A stretch of 5,497 nt of DNA from an uncultured Robiginitomaculum sp. (GCA_938003555.1 CALKXN010000264.1:1-5497), one strand, 5' to 3'. Counted from the first letter of the stretch, positions 1-5,497 are shown. Numbers and translations: made by a program. Notes: generated by a model not told the origin, from the sequence alone.

Positions 1-154
1 CGCTATAGGTGACCCTTGGGCCAAGATTTAAATAAGATGAAACGACGTAATTACAAGTCGCCCCCCGATTCCGCGCAGTGGTTACCATATTAAAATCATG
101 GTGACTAGCGGCGGTCTAAACAAAATATCACCACCTAAGCAATTGATATTTAAG
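1..154. other. Intergenic region downstream of fabG (probable fabG-acpP spacer)
   Basis: No coding region is supported here. In related alphaproteobacteria acpP usually follows fabG, so this is probably the fabG-acpP spacer, with acpP beyond position 1. There is no classical terminator (strong stem plus T-run) after the fabG stop. Visible structures are a palindrome CTTGGGCCAAG (15-25), ATTTAAAT (26-33), GTAATTAC (47-54) and an imperfect inverted repeat 79-88/98-107. On the minus strand a very weak promoter-like pair (TTGTAA at 56-51, TATTTA at 34-29, 16-bp spacer) could serve acpP. None of these is proven functional. Confidence 0.5.
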
Positions 155-895
155 CTAAATCATCGCCATTCCGCCATTTACGTGCAGAGTCTGTCCCGTC
201 ACATAGCCTGCTTCGGAGGAGGCAAGATAAAGTGCGGCAGCAGCAATATCATCACTGGTCCCCAAATCGCCTGCTGGAATTTTCGTCAAAATGGCATCTC
301 TTTGCGTGTCATTAAGAACATCTGTCATCGGCGAGGCAATAAATCCAGGCGCGATGCAATTGGCGGTAATGCCACGAGAGCCCACTTCTTGGGCAATAGA
401 TTTGGTAAAGCCGATCATGCCTGCTTTGGACGCGGCGTAATTGGCTTGGCCCGGATTACCCGTCACGCCAACGACGCTGGTAATGCCAATGATACGGCCC
501 CAACGGGATTTCATCATCGGGCGAAGGCACGCTTTTGTCAGGCGGAAATATGCTTCCAAATTGACCTTTTGAACAAGGTCCCAATCGTCCTGCTTCATCC
601 GCATCAATAGCCCGTCGCGCGTTAAACCCGCATTGGACACTAATATGTCAATTGAACCGCCCAACGCCTCAGCGGCTTGACCGGGCAGCGCGTCTACGGC
701 GTCACCATCTGATAAATTACAAGGTGTTGCAAAAGCGCGCTCACCTAGTTCAGCGGCCAAACCTTCTAGTTTTTCCGCCCGTGTTCCCGACAAAGCGACG
801 CTCGCGCCTGCGGCGTGAAGCTGTTTGGCAATCGCGCCGCCAAGGCCGCCTGTTGCGCCGGTGACCAGCGCGCGTTTTCCTGTAAGATCAAACAT
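155..895 (-). CDS. fabG: 3-oxoacyl-[acyl-carrier-protein] reductase FabG
   Basis: This cytoplasmic SDR-family enzyme carries out the first reduction of fatty-acid elongation: NADPH-dependent conversion of 3-oxoacyl-ACP to (3R)-hydroxyacyl-ACP. The 246-residue length is typical of FabG. The Rossmann nucleotide-binding motif TGATGGLG is at residues 12-19, the NAG motif at 88-90, and the active-site tetrad is N112, S140, Y153 and K157 (YAASK). The segment GFIASPMT (184-191) and the C-terminal GQTLHVNGGMAM are typical of the family. The ATG at 893-895 is preceded by AAGGA six bases upstream, lying inside the last codons of fabD. Only 3 bp separate it from the fabD stop, so the two genes are almost certainly co-transcribed and possibly translationally coupled. 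It ends with TAG. All key residues are present. Another SDR reductase such as PhaB is possible on sequence alone, but the fabD neighbour makes FabG by far the best call. Confidence 0.96.
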   Translation of the reverse strand: MFDLTGKRALVTGATGGLGGAIAKQLHAAGASVALSGTRAEKLEGLAAELGERAFATPCNLSDGDAVDALPGQAAEALGGSIDILVSNAGLTRDGLLMRMKQDDWDLVQKVNLEAYFRLTKACLRPMMKSRWGRIIGITSVVGVTGNPGQANYAASKAGMIGFTKSIAQEVGSRGITANCIAPGFIASPMTDVLNDTQRDAILTKIPAGDLGTSDDIAAAALYLASSEAGYVTGQTLHVNGGMAMI

Positions 896-898
896 TCT

Positions 899-1843
899 CT
901 ATCCTTTTAACTGCAATGCGAAAGCCTCAAGCGCTTCCAGCGTATCTAATCTATGGCCCGTCAAGCCATCTGTAATTCGTTTAAGCATAACGGTCAGGAC
1001 TTTACCTGTTCCGGGCTCTGCCAAATCCGTGATTCCCTGCCCGGCCATCCATTGAATCGATTCGCGCCAGCGCACTTGGCCTGTCACTTGGGTGACAAGG
1101 TCAGCTTTAAGCTGTTCAGGGTCCGTCACGGGCTGCGCAGTGACATTATTCACAATCGGCAAAGCCGGCGCGTTAAATGTCACATCCGCCAGCGCGTCTT
1201 TCATGGCCTCGGCGGCGGTCGCCATCAGCTCACAATGAAACGGTGCAGAGACAGGAAGCATCATGGCGCGCTTCACGCCCATTTCCGTTGCGGCAGCATT
1301 TGCGGCCTCAACGGCGGCCTTTTCACCAGAGATCACAATTTGTCCCACGGCATTATCATTTGCGATTTGAACAATGCCGATTTTCGACCCGGCCTCGACG
1401 GCCTTTGCGGCATCTTCGGGCGTCGCGCCAAGAAGCGCAGACATCGCGCCAATACCGGGCGCAACGGCCTTCTGCATAGCCTGACCCCGTAACTTTAGTA
1501 ACTTAGCTGTATCCTCTAAACTCACAACACCTGCCGCGCAAAGCGCAGAATACTCACCCAGTGAATGACCGGCAGCATATTTCGCCGCTGTAATGTCAAC
1601 GCCAAATTCGGCTTTCAGCGCGCGCACCGCCGCAACTGAACAGGCCATTAAAGCAGGTTGCGCGTTCTCCGTTAGAGTCAAATCCTCAATCGGGCCACCC
1701 GTCATCAGGGCGAAAAGTTTCTGATTTAGCGCGTCATCAACGGCCTGAAAAACCTCTTTTGCGGCCGGGAAGGCCTCAGAAAGGGCCTGCCCCATACCGA
1801 CATTTTGGCTACCTTGGCCGGGAAAAATAAAGGCGAGTGTCAT
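899..1843 (-). CDS. fabD: Malonyl-CoA:ACP transacylase FabD
   Basis: This enzyme moves the malonyl group from malonyl-CoA to acyl carrier protein, providing the extender for type II fatty-acid synthesis in the cytoplasm. With the chosen start it is 314 residues, normal for the family. Visible motifs are the N-terminal FPGQGSQ (7-13, oxyanion-hole glutamine), the nucleophile elbow GHSLGE (92-97, catalytic S94), R119 for binding the malonyl carboxylate, the catalytic histidine in SAPFH (H203), Q252, and the late EPGTGKVLT (276-284). The open frame extends 16 codons further upstream (to 1891), but ATG 1841-1843 is preferred: it has AAGGA five bases upstream and gives the family-typical MTLAFIFPGQ beginning, whereas the extension matches nothing known. 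It is first in the fabD-fabG operon and divergent from the coiled-coil gene. No defects are seen. Confidence 0.96.
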   Translation of the reverse strand: MTLAFIFPGQGSQNVGMGQALSEAFPAAKEVFQAVDDALNQKLFALMTGGPIEDLTLTENAQPALMACSVAAVRALKAEFGVDITAAKYAAGHSLGEYSALCAAGVVSLEDTAKLLKLRGQAMQKAVAPGIGAMSALLGATPEDAAKAVEAGSKIGIVQIANDNAVGQIVISGEKAAVEAANAAATEMGVKRAMMLPVSAPFHCELMATAAEAMKDALADVTFNAPALPIVNNVTAQPVTDPEQLKADLVTQVTGQVRWRESIQWMAGQGITDLAEPGTGKVLTVMLKRITDGLTGHRLDTLEALEAFALQLKG

Positions 1844-1855
1844 ATATATCCTTAT
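1844..1855 (-). promoter_or_regulatory. Ribosome binding site that fixes the fabD start
   Basis: On the minus strand AAGGA is followed by TATAT and then the ATG at 1843-1841, a five-base spacing. This supports the internal start over the longer open frame beginning at 1891. Confidence 0.8.
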
Positions 1856-1892
1856 TTCAGCGCGCGAGTCATGAATCTCACGAGGCGCCACG

Positions 1893-1925
1893 CTTATACT
1901 ATGCCCAATGACAGGGCAATGACAG
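1893..1925 (-). promoter_or_regulatory. Candidate fabD-fabG promoter
   Basis: Read on the minus strand, TATAAG (1898-1893) matches five of six bases of a -10 box. An upstream TTGCCC (1919-1914) would be the -35 box with a short 15-bp spacer. An overlapping alternative is CTGTCA (1925-1920) with TAGTAT (1901-1896) and an 18-bp spacer. Either would place the start of transcription near 1885-1890, giving a leader of about 45 nt before the fabD ATG. The -35 choice is uncertain, and the region is overlaid by repeated ATGAC/GTCAT words. Confidence 0.4.
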
Positions 1926-1934
1926 CGCCGTCAT
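1906..1934. promoter_or_regulatory. ATGAC/GTCAT repeat array at 11-bp steps (operator-like)
   Basis: Two exact copies of CAATGACAG lie at 1906-1914 and 1917-1925. The core ATGAC begins at 1908 and 1919, and its inverse GTCAT begins at 1930, so the three words are exactly 11 bp apart, about one DNA turn. The last two form a 16-bp near-palindrome (1919-1934) with one mismatched pair. A second, smaller inverted repeat, TGCCC-N7-GGGCA, spans 1902-1918. The array covers the -35 area of the candidate fabD promoter and the bases just above it, the usual place for a repressor or activator site. The binding protein is unknown. Confidence 0.4.
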
Positions 1935-1968
1935 AACAGAGCCGATAAAGTCTAAAGTAAACACAATA

Positions 1969-1991
1969 TTTACCATCGAGGCATTAACCAT
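1969..1991 (+). promoter_or_regulatory. Pair of CtrA-like half-sites (TTTACCAT and TTAACCAT)
   Basis: TTTACCAT (1969-1976) and TTAACCAT (1984-1991) are direct repeats 15 bp apart. TTAACCAT is the half-site word associated with the cell-cycle regulator CtrA in Caulobacter. The full TTAA-N7-TTAA motif is not present. An inverted copy of the core, ATGGT (1997-2001), follows after five bases. The boxes sit inside the promoter proposed for the downstream coiled-coil gene. CtrA control is an inference from the word and from the likely taxon. Confidence 0.35.
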
Positions 1992-1998
1992 GTGTAAT
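1970..1998 (+). promoter_or_regulatory. Promoter of the coiled-coil gene
   Basis: TTACCA (1970-1975) matches four of six -35 bases, and TGTAAT (1993-1998) matches five of six -10 bases, with an ideal 17-bp spacer. Transcription would begin near 2005, leaving about 23 nt of leader that contains the ribosome site GGAG (2018-2021). The ACCAT-type boxes lie in the -35 box and the spacer, so a protein bound there would be expected to affect polymerase. Confidence 0.45.
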
Positions 1999-2027
1999 GG
2001 TGGGGAAAACAAGGCTGGGAGAGCTAA

Positions 2028-4025
2028 ATGAGCGCGTTTAATAAATTTCGCACCATTGTCACGGGCAAGACTGTCAACCAAGATAGAAACACCCCCGTTG
2101 TGCTTGACGCGATTGAAGACGTTTCTCAAACGCCTACCCCCGACGATGTTGAACAGATTGTCATGAACGCTCGCGCCAAAGCCGAGGAATTAAATGCCAA
2201 TCGTGACATTGTAAAATCCATTACATCTGAACGGCCGTCCGACCAATATCCATCCATTGAGCCAAGTGCTTCTTATGAACCGCAATCGGAGCAGCTGACT
2301 GCGCCGCCGGATATAGAGCCCGCTTCAACACCTGCAGCTGATCAAACAATAGAGACAAAGTCCGAATTTATGCCCCTTACGCCAACGCCTTCCTACCAAG
2401 ATACTCCGCCCGCCGCCCACTCAACCGCGCCGCGCAGCCTCGGCCCTGCCCGCCGCACCGATAATTTGTCAAATATCCGTCAGGATCTGGCGCAGCTAAA
2501 TGAAGATATGTCCACGGGTGAGCAATTTTATGCTCAATCCCTCAAACGTATCTCTAACCTTATTAATTATGCCTATGAGACAGAAGCGAACCTATCTGCG
2601 CTCGAGCATTTAGAGCCTGAAAATATTCGCCTGAAATCCGCGATTGAAGAAGCGCGCAAAACCGCGACAGAGCAGACCGTTCGCGCTGAATCGCTTAAAT
2701 CCAAAGCCGACGCCTATGAGGCCCGTTATCTGGACTCGCGCCAAAGCCTCGAGAAAGCACAGCTTGCCCTGACGCAAATGGAAGCCTCACAAGAGGCGCT
2801 ACAGCGCGAAATTTCCGATAAAGATGTGGAAATTTCTGGCCTTAAAAATTCAAACCGTACAATCCAGAACAATCTGGCTGTAGACCGTCAAGCCGCTGAG
2901 AAATTATCGTCCAAGAACCTACAACTCTCCAGCGAATTATCCGTCGCGCAATCCGAGCGCCTGGAACTTGAAAAGCGCGTTGCCGATTTGCAATCCCGTT
3001 ATGAAGACCTTGGCCGCGTTCGTGACGAATTAGAGCGCATGATCGCGCAGACACGCAGCAGCCACAAAGCCACTGAAGAACATAATTTAGCGCTTAAAAC
3101 CGAGCTGGAGCAGGTTCTGGCCGACGTTCAGGTCTTTAAAAAGCAATTTGACTCAACAAATCGCAACAAAACCCATGAATTGAACACTCTACGCGCCAAA
3201 GCCTCTGATCTTGAAGCAGAGGTCGCCGTTAAAACCGACGTTGTGAAACACGCCCATGATGAAATGGCTGAGCTTCGTGAGAAATTTGACAGTGCCCATC
3301 GTGGTCGCCGTAAATTACTGGAACATATCGAAACGCAGAAGCGCGATATGGACGCCCTTCGGGACCAAGCCAATACAAGCAAAGCAGAAACAGCGGCGCT
3401 CGCCTCCAAGCTCATGTCACATCAGGCTGAAACCGAAGAGCTTCGCCGCCTAAATCAACTCCAATCAGACAAATTAAAGCGCTATTTGGCAATCAATACG
3501 TCCCCTCTGACAGCCGCGGCTCCAACCCGAAAGCCCGTCTACCCCGAGCGCTCAGCGATAGAGACGCCTATCGCGGCAGCGGCCCCTCTGGCCGCGCAGG
3601 CTTCGTCAGTTTTAGATACGCCTGAATTTAAATCAGAACTCGATAATTTTAAAACGCAGCACATCCCAGATATGATCGGTAAAGCCGCGCCCGCCTCAAC
3701 TGACTTTTCAATTGAACGCCGCAGCGCAGATCGTCCATTCCAGGGCGCGCCGACACAGCCCGTTGATATTCGCGCCGAAGAATCCGCGCGGTTTGGCATG
3801 GTTGGCGGCATTTCAGCAGATCACGCTATGGGATCAAAGCCTAGAACCGAGTCCCCTGCGGCGCAGTCTAACGACCATTTCGATGCCGCCTTTAATGAGT
3901 TACAAGCGGCTAAGGCGCCGGAGCCAATCGCAAGAAACGCCCGTAGCGAAGCCGAAGAAATTGAAGATACGCTTAGCAGTTTTCACGAACTTGACCTGCT
4001 GGAACAAACGGGCCGCACAGCTTAG
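2028..4025 (+). CDS. Long coiled-coil protein, intermediate-filament-like layout, function unknown
   Basis: I do not recognise a named family. The 665-residue product has a basic head (K6, R8, K14, R20), a short helical stretch (about 36-66), and a Pro/Ser/Thr/Glu-rich linker (67-140, about 15 prolines). A highly charged helical rod follows (about 144-487). Apart from P197 in LEPEN the rod has no proline until 493, and clear heptads are visible, for example L314, L321, L328, L335 alternating with V318, Y325, I339. The tail (490-665) is Ala/Pro-rich and ends in a short acidic helix (about 638-659). There is no signal peptide, membrane span, Cys, Trp or ATPase motif, so it is probably a cytoplasmic structural or scaffold protein. 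Head-rod-tail order recalls crescentin-type filament proteins; an SMC-like or polarity scaffold is an alternative. The ATG has GGAG six bases upstream. Codon use looks like the neighbours', so recent transfer is not suggested. Confidence 0.85.
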   Translation: MSAFNKFRTIVTGKTVNQDRNTPVVLDAIEDVSQTPTPDDVEQIVMNARAKAEELNANRDIVKSITSERPSDQYPSIEPSASYEPQSEQLTAPPDIEPASTPAADQTIETKSEFMPLTPTPSYQDTPPAAHSTAPRSLGPARRTDNLSNIRQDLAQLNEDMSTGEQFYAQSLKRISNLINYAYETEANLSALEHLEPENIRLKSAIEEARKTATEQTVRAESLKSKADAYEARYLDSRQSLEKAQLALTQMEASQEALQREISDKDVEISGLKNSNRTIQNNLAVDRQAAEKLSSKNLQLSSELSVAQSERLELEKRVADLQSRYEDLGRVRDELERMIAQTRSSHKATEEHNLALKTELEQVLADVQVFKKQFDSTNRNKTHELNTLRAKASDLEAEVAVKTDVVKHAHDEMAELREKFDSAHRGRRKLLEHIETQKRDMDALRDQANTSKAETAALASKLMSHQAETEELRRLNQLQSDKLKRYLAINTSPLTAAAPTRKPVYPERSAIETPIAAAAPLAAQASSVLDTPEFKSELDNFKTQHIPDMIGKAAPASTDFSIERRSADRPFQGAPTQPVDIRAEESARFGMVGGISADHAMGSKPRTESPAAQSNDHFDAAFNELQAAKAPEPIARNARSEAEEIEDTLSSFHELDLLEQTGRTA

Positions 4026-4067
4026 GCTCCACGCCGCCCTTTGAGACGGTCATTGTGACTTAATCTC

Positions 4068-4095
4068 TTGCAAAACTTCGCCGTGTGTATATAGC
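4068..4095 (+). promoter_or_regulatory. Promoter of the rpsF-rpsR-rplI operon
   Basis: TTGCAA (4068-4073), preceded by C, resembles the alphaproteobacterial CTTG-type -35 box. TATAGC (4090-4095), within TATATAGC, serves as the -10 with a 16-bp spacer. The transcript would start near 4102, giving a leader of about 120 nt. A further CTTGACT (4103-4109) looks like a good -35 box, but no fitting -10 lies 16-19 bp downstream. Confidence 0.55.
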
Positions 4096-4109
4096 TGCGC
4101 CCCTTGACT

Positions 4110-4199
4110 GATTGCGGTCCGGCTTGGCCCTGTACATGGTGTACATCCAGAGTCGGAACCATCGCCGGCGCGTCCCTTCGGTTGCCCTGCGCCGCAATC
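4110..4199 (+). promoter_or_regulatory. Structured leader of rpsF, candidate S6:S18 autoregulatory RNA
   Basis: GATTGCGG (4110-4117) is perfectly complementary to CCGCAATC (4192-4199), extendable by one G-U pair inward. This makes an 8-9 bp stem enclosing about 74 nt and ending 21 bases before the rpsF ATG. Inside are a possible TGTACA-TGG-TGTACA hairpin (4131-4145) and a competing GGCGC/GCGCC stem (4167-4171 with 4189-4193). In many bacteria the S6:S18 complex represses its own operon by binding a leader hairpin that exposes CCG. CCG triplets occur here, but I cannot confirm the known motif by eye, so the assignment is an inference from position and structure. Confidence 0.4.
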
Positions 4200-4220
4200 C
4201 CAAACAGAAGGGCCACTTAA

Positions 4221-4574
4221 ATGGCATTATACGAACACGTCGTGATGACACGACCTGACGTTTCCTCTGCGCAAGTAGAAGAAATCGTCGAAAAACTCTC
4301 TGCGAAAATCGCAGAACTGGGCGGCTCTGTTGGCCGCACGGAATATTGGGGTCTTCGCAACCTCGCTTACCGCGTTCGCAAGAACCGTAAGGCGCATTAC
4401 AGCCTGCTTCAGGTTGATGCTCCGGCTGGTGCATTGCACGAAGTTGAGCGTATGCACCGCATTAACGAAGACATCCTGCGTTATTTGACTATTCGCGTCG
4501 AAGAGCACAGCGAAGATCAATCGCCTATTCTGATCAAACGCGAAGAGCGTAAACGCCGCGAACGGAGAGATTAA
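4221..4574 (+). CDS. rpsF: 30S ribosomal protein S6
   Basis: S6 pairs with S18 on the platform of the small ribosomal subunit, where the two bind 16S rRNA cooperatively. The 117 residues cover the single S6 ferredoxin-like domain. The start [12 protein letters not shown] (4-15), the central [18 protein letters not shown] (43-60) and [13 protein letters not shown] (81-93) are highly family-typical. After about residue 100 comes a short charged tail, mostly Arg/Lys/Glu. The ATG has AAGGG eight bases upstream. It is the first gene of the operon and ends two bases before rpsR. The S6 leader is a known place for feedback control in other bacteria, and a structured leader is seen here. No defects are seen. 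Confidence 0.97.
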   Translation: MALYEHVVMTRPDVSSAQVEEIVEKLSAKIAELGGSVGRTEYWGLRNLAYRVRKNRKAHYSLLQVDAPAGALHEVERMHRINEDILRYLTIRVEEHSEDQSPILIKREERKRRERRD

Positions 4575-4576
4575 TC

Positions 4577-4840
4577 ATGGCTCGTAAATCCGACATCAAA
4601 ATCGAAAACCTGCCGTCACGGACCCCGTTCCGTCGTCGTCGCAAGGTTTGCCCATTCTCCGGTGAGAACGGCAAAACAATCGATTATAAAGATCCTAAAT
4701 TATTGCAGCGCTATACATCTGAGAAGGGCAAAATCGTGCCGTCTCGTATCTCTGCTGTATCCCATAAAAAACAACGTATTCTGGCTCAAGCCATCAAACG
4801 CGCCCGCTTTTTGGCGCTGATGCCTTATGCTGGTCATTAG
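4577..4840 (+). CDS. rpsR: 30S ribosomal protein S18
   Basis: S18 is the small-subunit partner of S6. Its 87 residues show the family core: the basic [15 protein letters not shown] (18-32), [12 protein letters not shown] (35-46), the GKIVPSRI rRNA-binding patch (51-58) and [21 protein letters not shown] (64-84). A single cysteine (C25) is present, so this is not a four-cysteine zinc-binding form. The ATG at 4577 follows GGAGAG (4564-4569), which lies in the last codons of rpsF. Only 2 bp separate the genes, suggesting translational coupling that would keep S6 and S18 equal. Its TAG stop overlaps the ribosome site of rplI. Confidence 0.97.
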   Translation: MARKSDIKIENLPSRTPFRRRRKVCPFSGENGKTIDYKDPKLLQRYTSEKGKIVPSRISAVSHKKQRILAQAIKRARFLALMPYAGH

Positions 4841-4851
4841 GAGAATTTGAA

Positions 4852-5487
4852 ATGCAAGTTATCCTATTAGAACGCGTTGATAATCTGGGCGCTATGGGCG
4901 ACGTCGTTGAAGTTAAGCCGGGTTTTGCCCGTAACTTCCTTCTTCCCCGCGAGCGCGCCCTTCGCGCGACAAAAGCCAATATGGTCCGTTTCGAAGCGGA
5001 ACGTGAGTTCCTTGAGAAGCGTAACGCCGAAGCCGCGCAAAAAGCGCGCGACGAAGGTGGCCACATGGACGGCGCAAGCTATATCATGATCCGCAAAGCG
5101 GGCGAAACAGGTATGCTTTACGGTTCAGTTTCTGCACGCGATATTGCTGAAGTCGTCGGAAGCGGCGTGACGCGCGGTATGGTCAAGCTTATGACGCCGA
5201 TCAAAGCGCTGGGCGTGACAACTGTTGCTATTCGCCTTCACGCAGATGTCGAAGTCAATGTTGACATCAACGTAGCCCGCACAGAAGACGAAGCTGAGCG
5301 TCAAGCCAAAGGCGAAGACGTTATTGCAACGCAAATGGACGATGACCGCGCACAAGCGGAAGACGCCATTGCAGAACGCGGCGAAATCAACGCTGAAATG
5401 TTTGAAGAAGAATCTTTGGCCGCAGCTGCTGCCGAAGACCTATCTGACGCTGCTCCGGCAGAAGCCAAAAGCGAAGAAGAAGAATAA
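4852..5487 (+). CDS. rplI: 50S ribosomal protein L9
   Basis: L9 is an elongated large-subunit protein that binds 23S rRNA at the base of the L1 stalk and helps maintain reading frame. The N-terminal domain carries the L9 signature (G13, G16, V21, G24, then ARNFLLP at 26-32). A long connecting helix follows (about 41-73). The C-terminal domain shows GMLYGSVSARDIAE (87-100) and the IKALGVTTVAIRLHADV stretch (117-133). At 211 residues it is about 60 longer than E. coli L9, because of an acidic tail (143-211, about 25 Asp/Glu against 6 Lys/Arg, ending EEEE). Long L9 tails are usual in alphaproteobacteria. The ATG has AGGAG eight bases upstream, overlapping the rpsR stop (TAGGAG), so it belongs to the same operon. 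Only 10 bases follow its TAA, so the terminator or next gene is not visible. Confidence 0.97.
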   Translation: MQVILLERVDNLGAMGDVVEVKPGFARNFLLPRERALRATKANMVRFEAEREFLEKRNAEAAQKARDEGGHMDGASYIMIRKAGETGMLYGSVSARDIAEVVGSGVTRGMVKLMTPIKALGVTTVAIRLHADVEVNVDINVARTEDEAERQAKGEDVIATQMDDDRAQAEDAIAERGEINAEMFEEESLAAAAAEDLSDAAPAEAKSEEEE

Positions 5488-5497
5488 CGCCAGCATT

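Larger units (their letters stand above)
4026..4220 (+). other. Intergenic region: rpsF promoter and leader
   Basis: These 195 bp separate the coiled-coil gene from rpsF. No strong terminator follows the coiled-coil stop; the only nearby inverted repeat is GTCA-TTG-TGAC (4049-4059), with just a weakly T-rich stretch after it. The rest contains the rpsF promoter (4068-4095) and a structured leader. No convincing short gene is present. Confidence 0.6.

Noticed and set aside
98..610. 170-codon plus-strand open frame opposite fabG
   Set aside because: It lies antisense to a clearly real fabG, has no ribosome site, and its His/Arg/Asn-rich composition is typical of a shadow frame.
953..1492. 179-codon plus-strand open frame opposite fabD
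   Set aside because: It is antisense to the catalytic core of FabD and has no recognisable motif, promoter or ribosome site.
1844..1891. Sixteen-codon N-terminal extension of FabD
   Set aside because: The internal ATG has a good AAGGA site and gives the conserved family beginning; the extension overlaps the likely promoter region.
3579..3595. GCGGCC-CCTCT-GGCCGC hairpin
   Set aside because: It is inside the coiled-coil gene in an Ala/Pro-rich stretch with no T-run after it, so it is a product of GCC/GCG codons rather than a terminator.
4049..4070. Terminator after the coiled-coil gene
   Set aside because: The stem is only four pairs and the following bases are not a T-run.
4136..4258. Possible 40-codon basic leader peptide ahead of and overlapping rpsF
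   Set aside because: No ribosome site precedes its ATG, it is out of frame with rpsF, and it lies across the structured leader.
4060..4434. 124-codon minus-strand open frame over the rpsF leader
   Set aside because: It is antisense to rpsF and its promoter, is rich in Arg and Gln, and has no ribosome site.
1..5497. CRISPR arrays, tRNA or rRNA genes, insertion sequences, phage genes
   Set aside because: I saw no regularly spaced repeats, no cloverleaf-like genes, no transposase or integrase motifs and no flanking target duplications.

Overview
The window looks chromosomal and alphaproteobacterial. It holds two conserved housekeeping clusters pointing away from each other: fabD-fabG on the minus strand, and rpsF-rpsR-rplI (ribosomal proteins S6, S18, L9) on the plus strand. 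From what I know of alphaproteobacterial genomes, for example Sinorhizobium, these two clusters are often divergent neighbours. The protein sequences, the longer acidic L9 and CtrA-like TTAACCAT and GANTC sites between genes all fit that class. The moderate base composition and the large coiled-coil gene make me suspect a Caulobacterales/Hyphomonadaceae-type marine organism, but that is inference.

Layout. Positions 1-154 are non-coding DNA beyond the end of fabG; acpP would be expected just outside the left edge. fabG (155-895) and fabD (899-1843) form a tight minus-strand operon with a 3-bp gap and supply fatty-acid elongation. Positions 1844-2027 are a divergent control region. It carries fabD promoter candidates inside an array of ATGAC words at 11-bp steps, and a good promoter for the plus-strand gene that contains ACCAT/TTAACCAT boxes. 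From 2028 to 4025 lies a 665-residue protein of unassigned function: a basic head, a proline-rich linker, a rod of about 340 residues predicted to be coiled coil, and a disordered tail. This outline resembles bacterial intermediate-filament-like proteins. Positions 4026-4220 hold the rpsF promoter and a leader RNA of roughly 120 nt closed by an 8-bp long-range stem, a candidate for S6:S18 autoregulation. rpsF (4221-4574), rpsR (4577-4840) and rplI (4852-5487) then form a compact operon.

The enzymes and ribosomal proteins are ordinary and intact. The novelty is the coiled-coil gene placed between two core clusters, and the organised sites in the two control regions around it.
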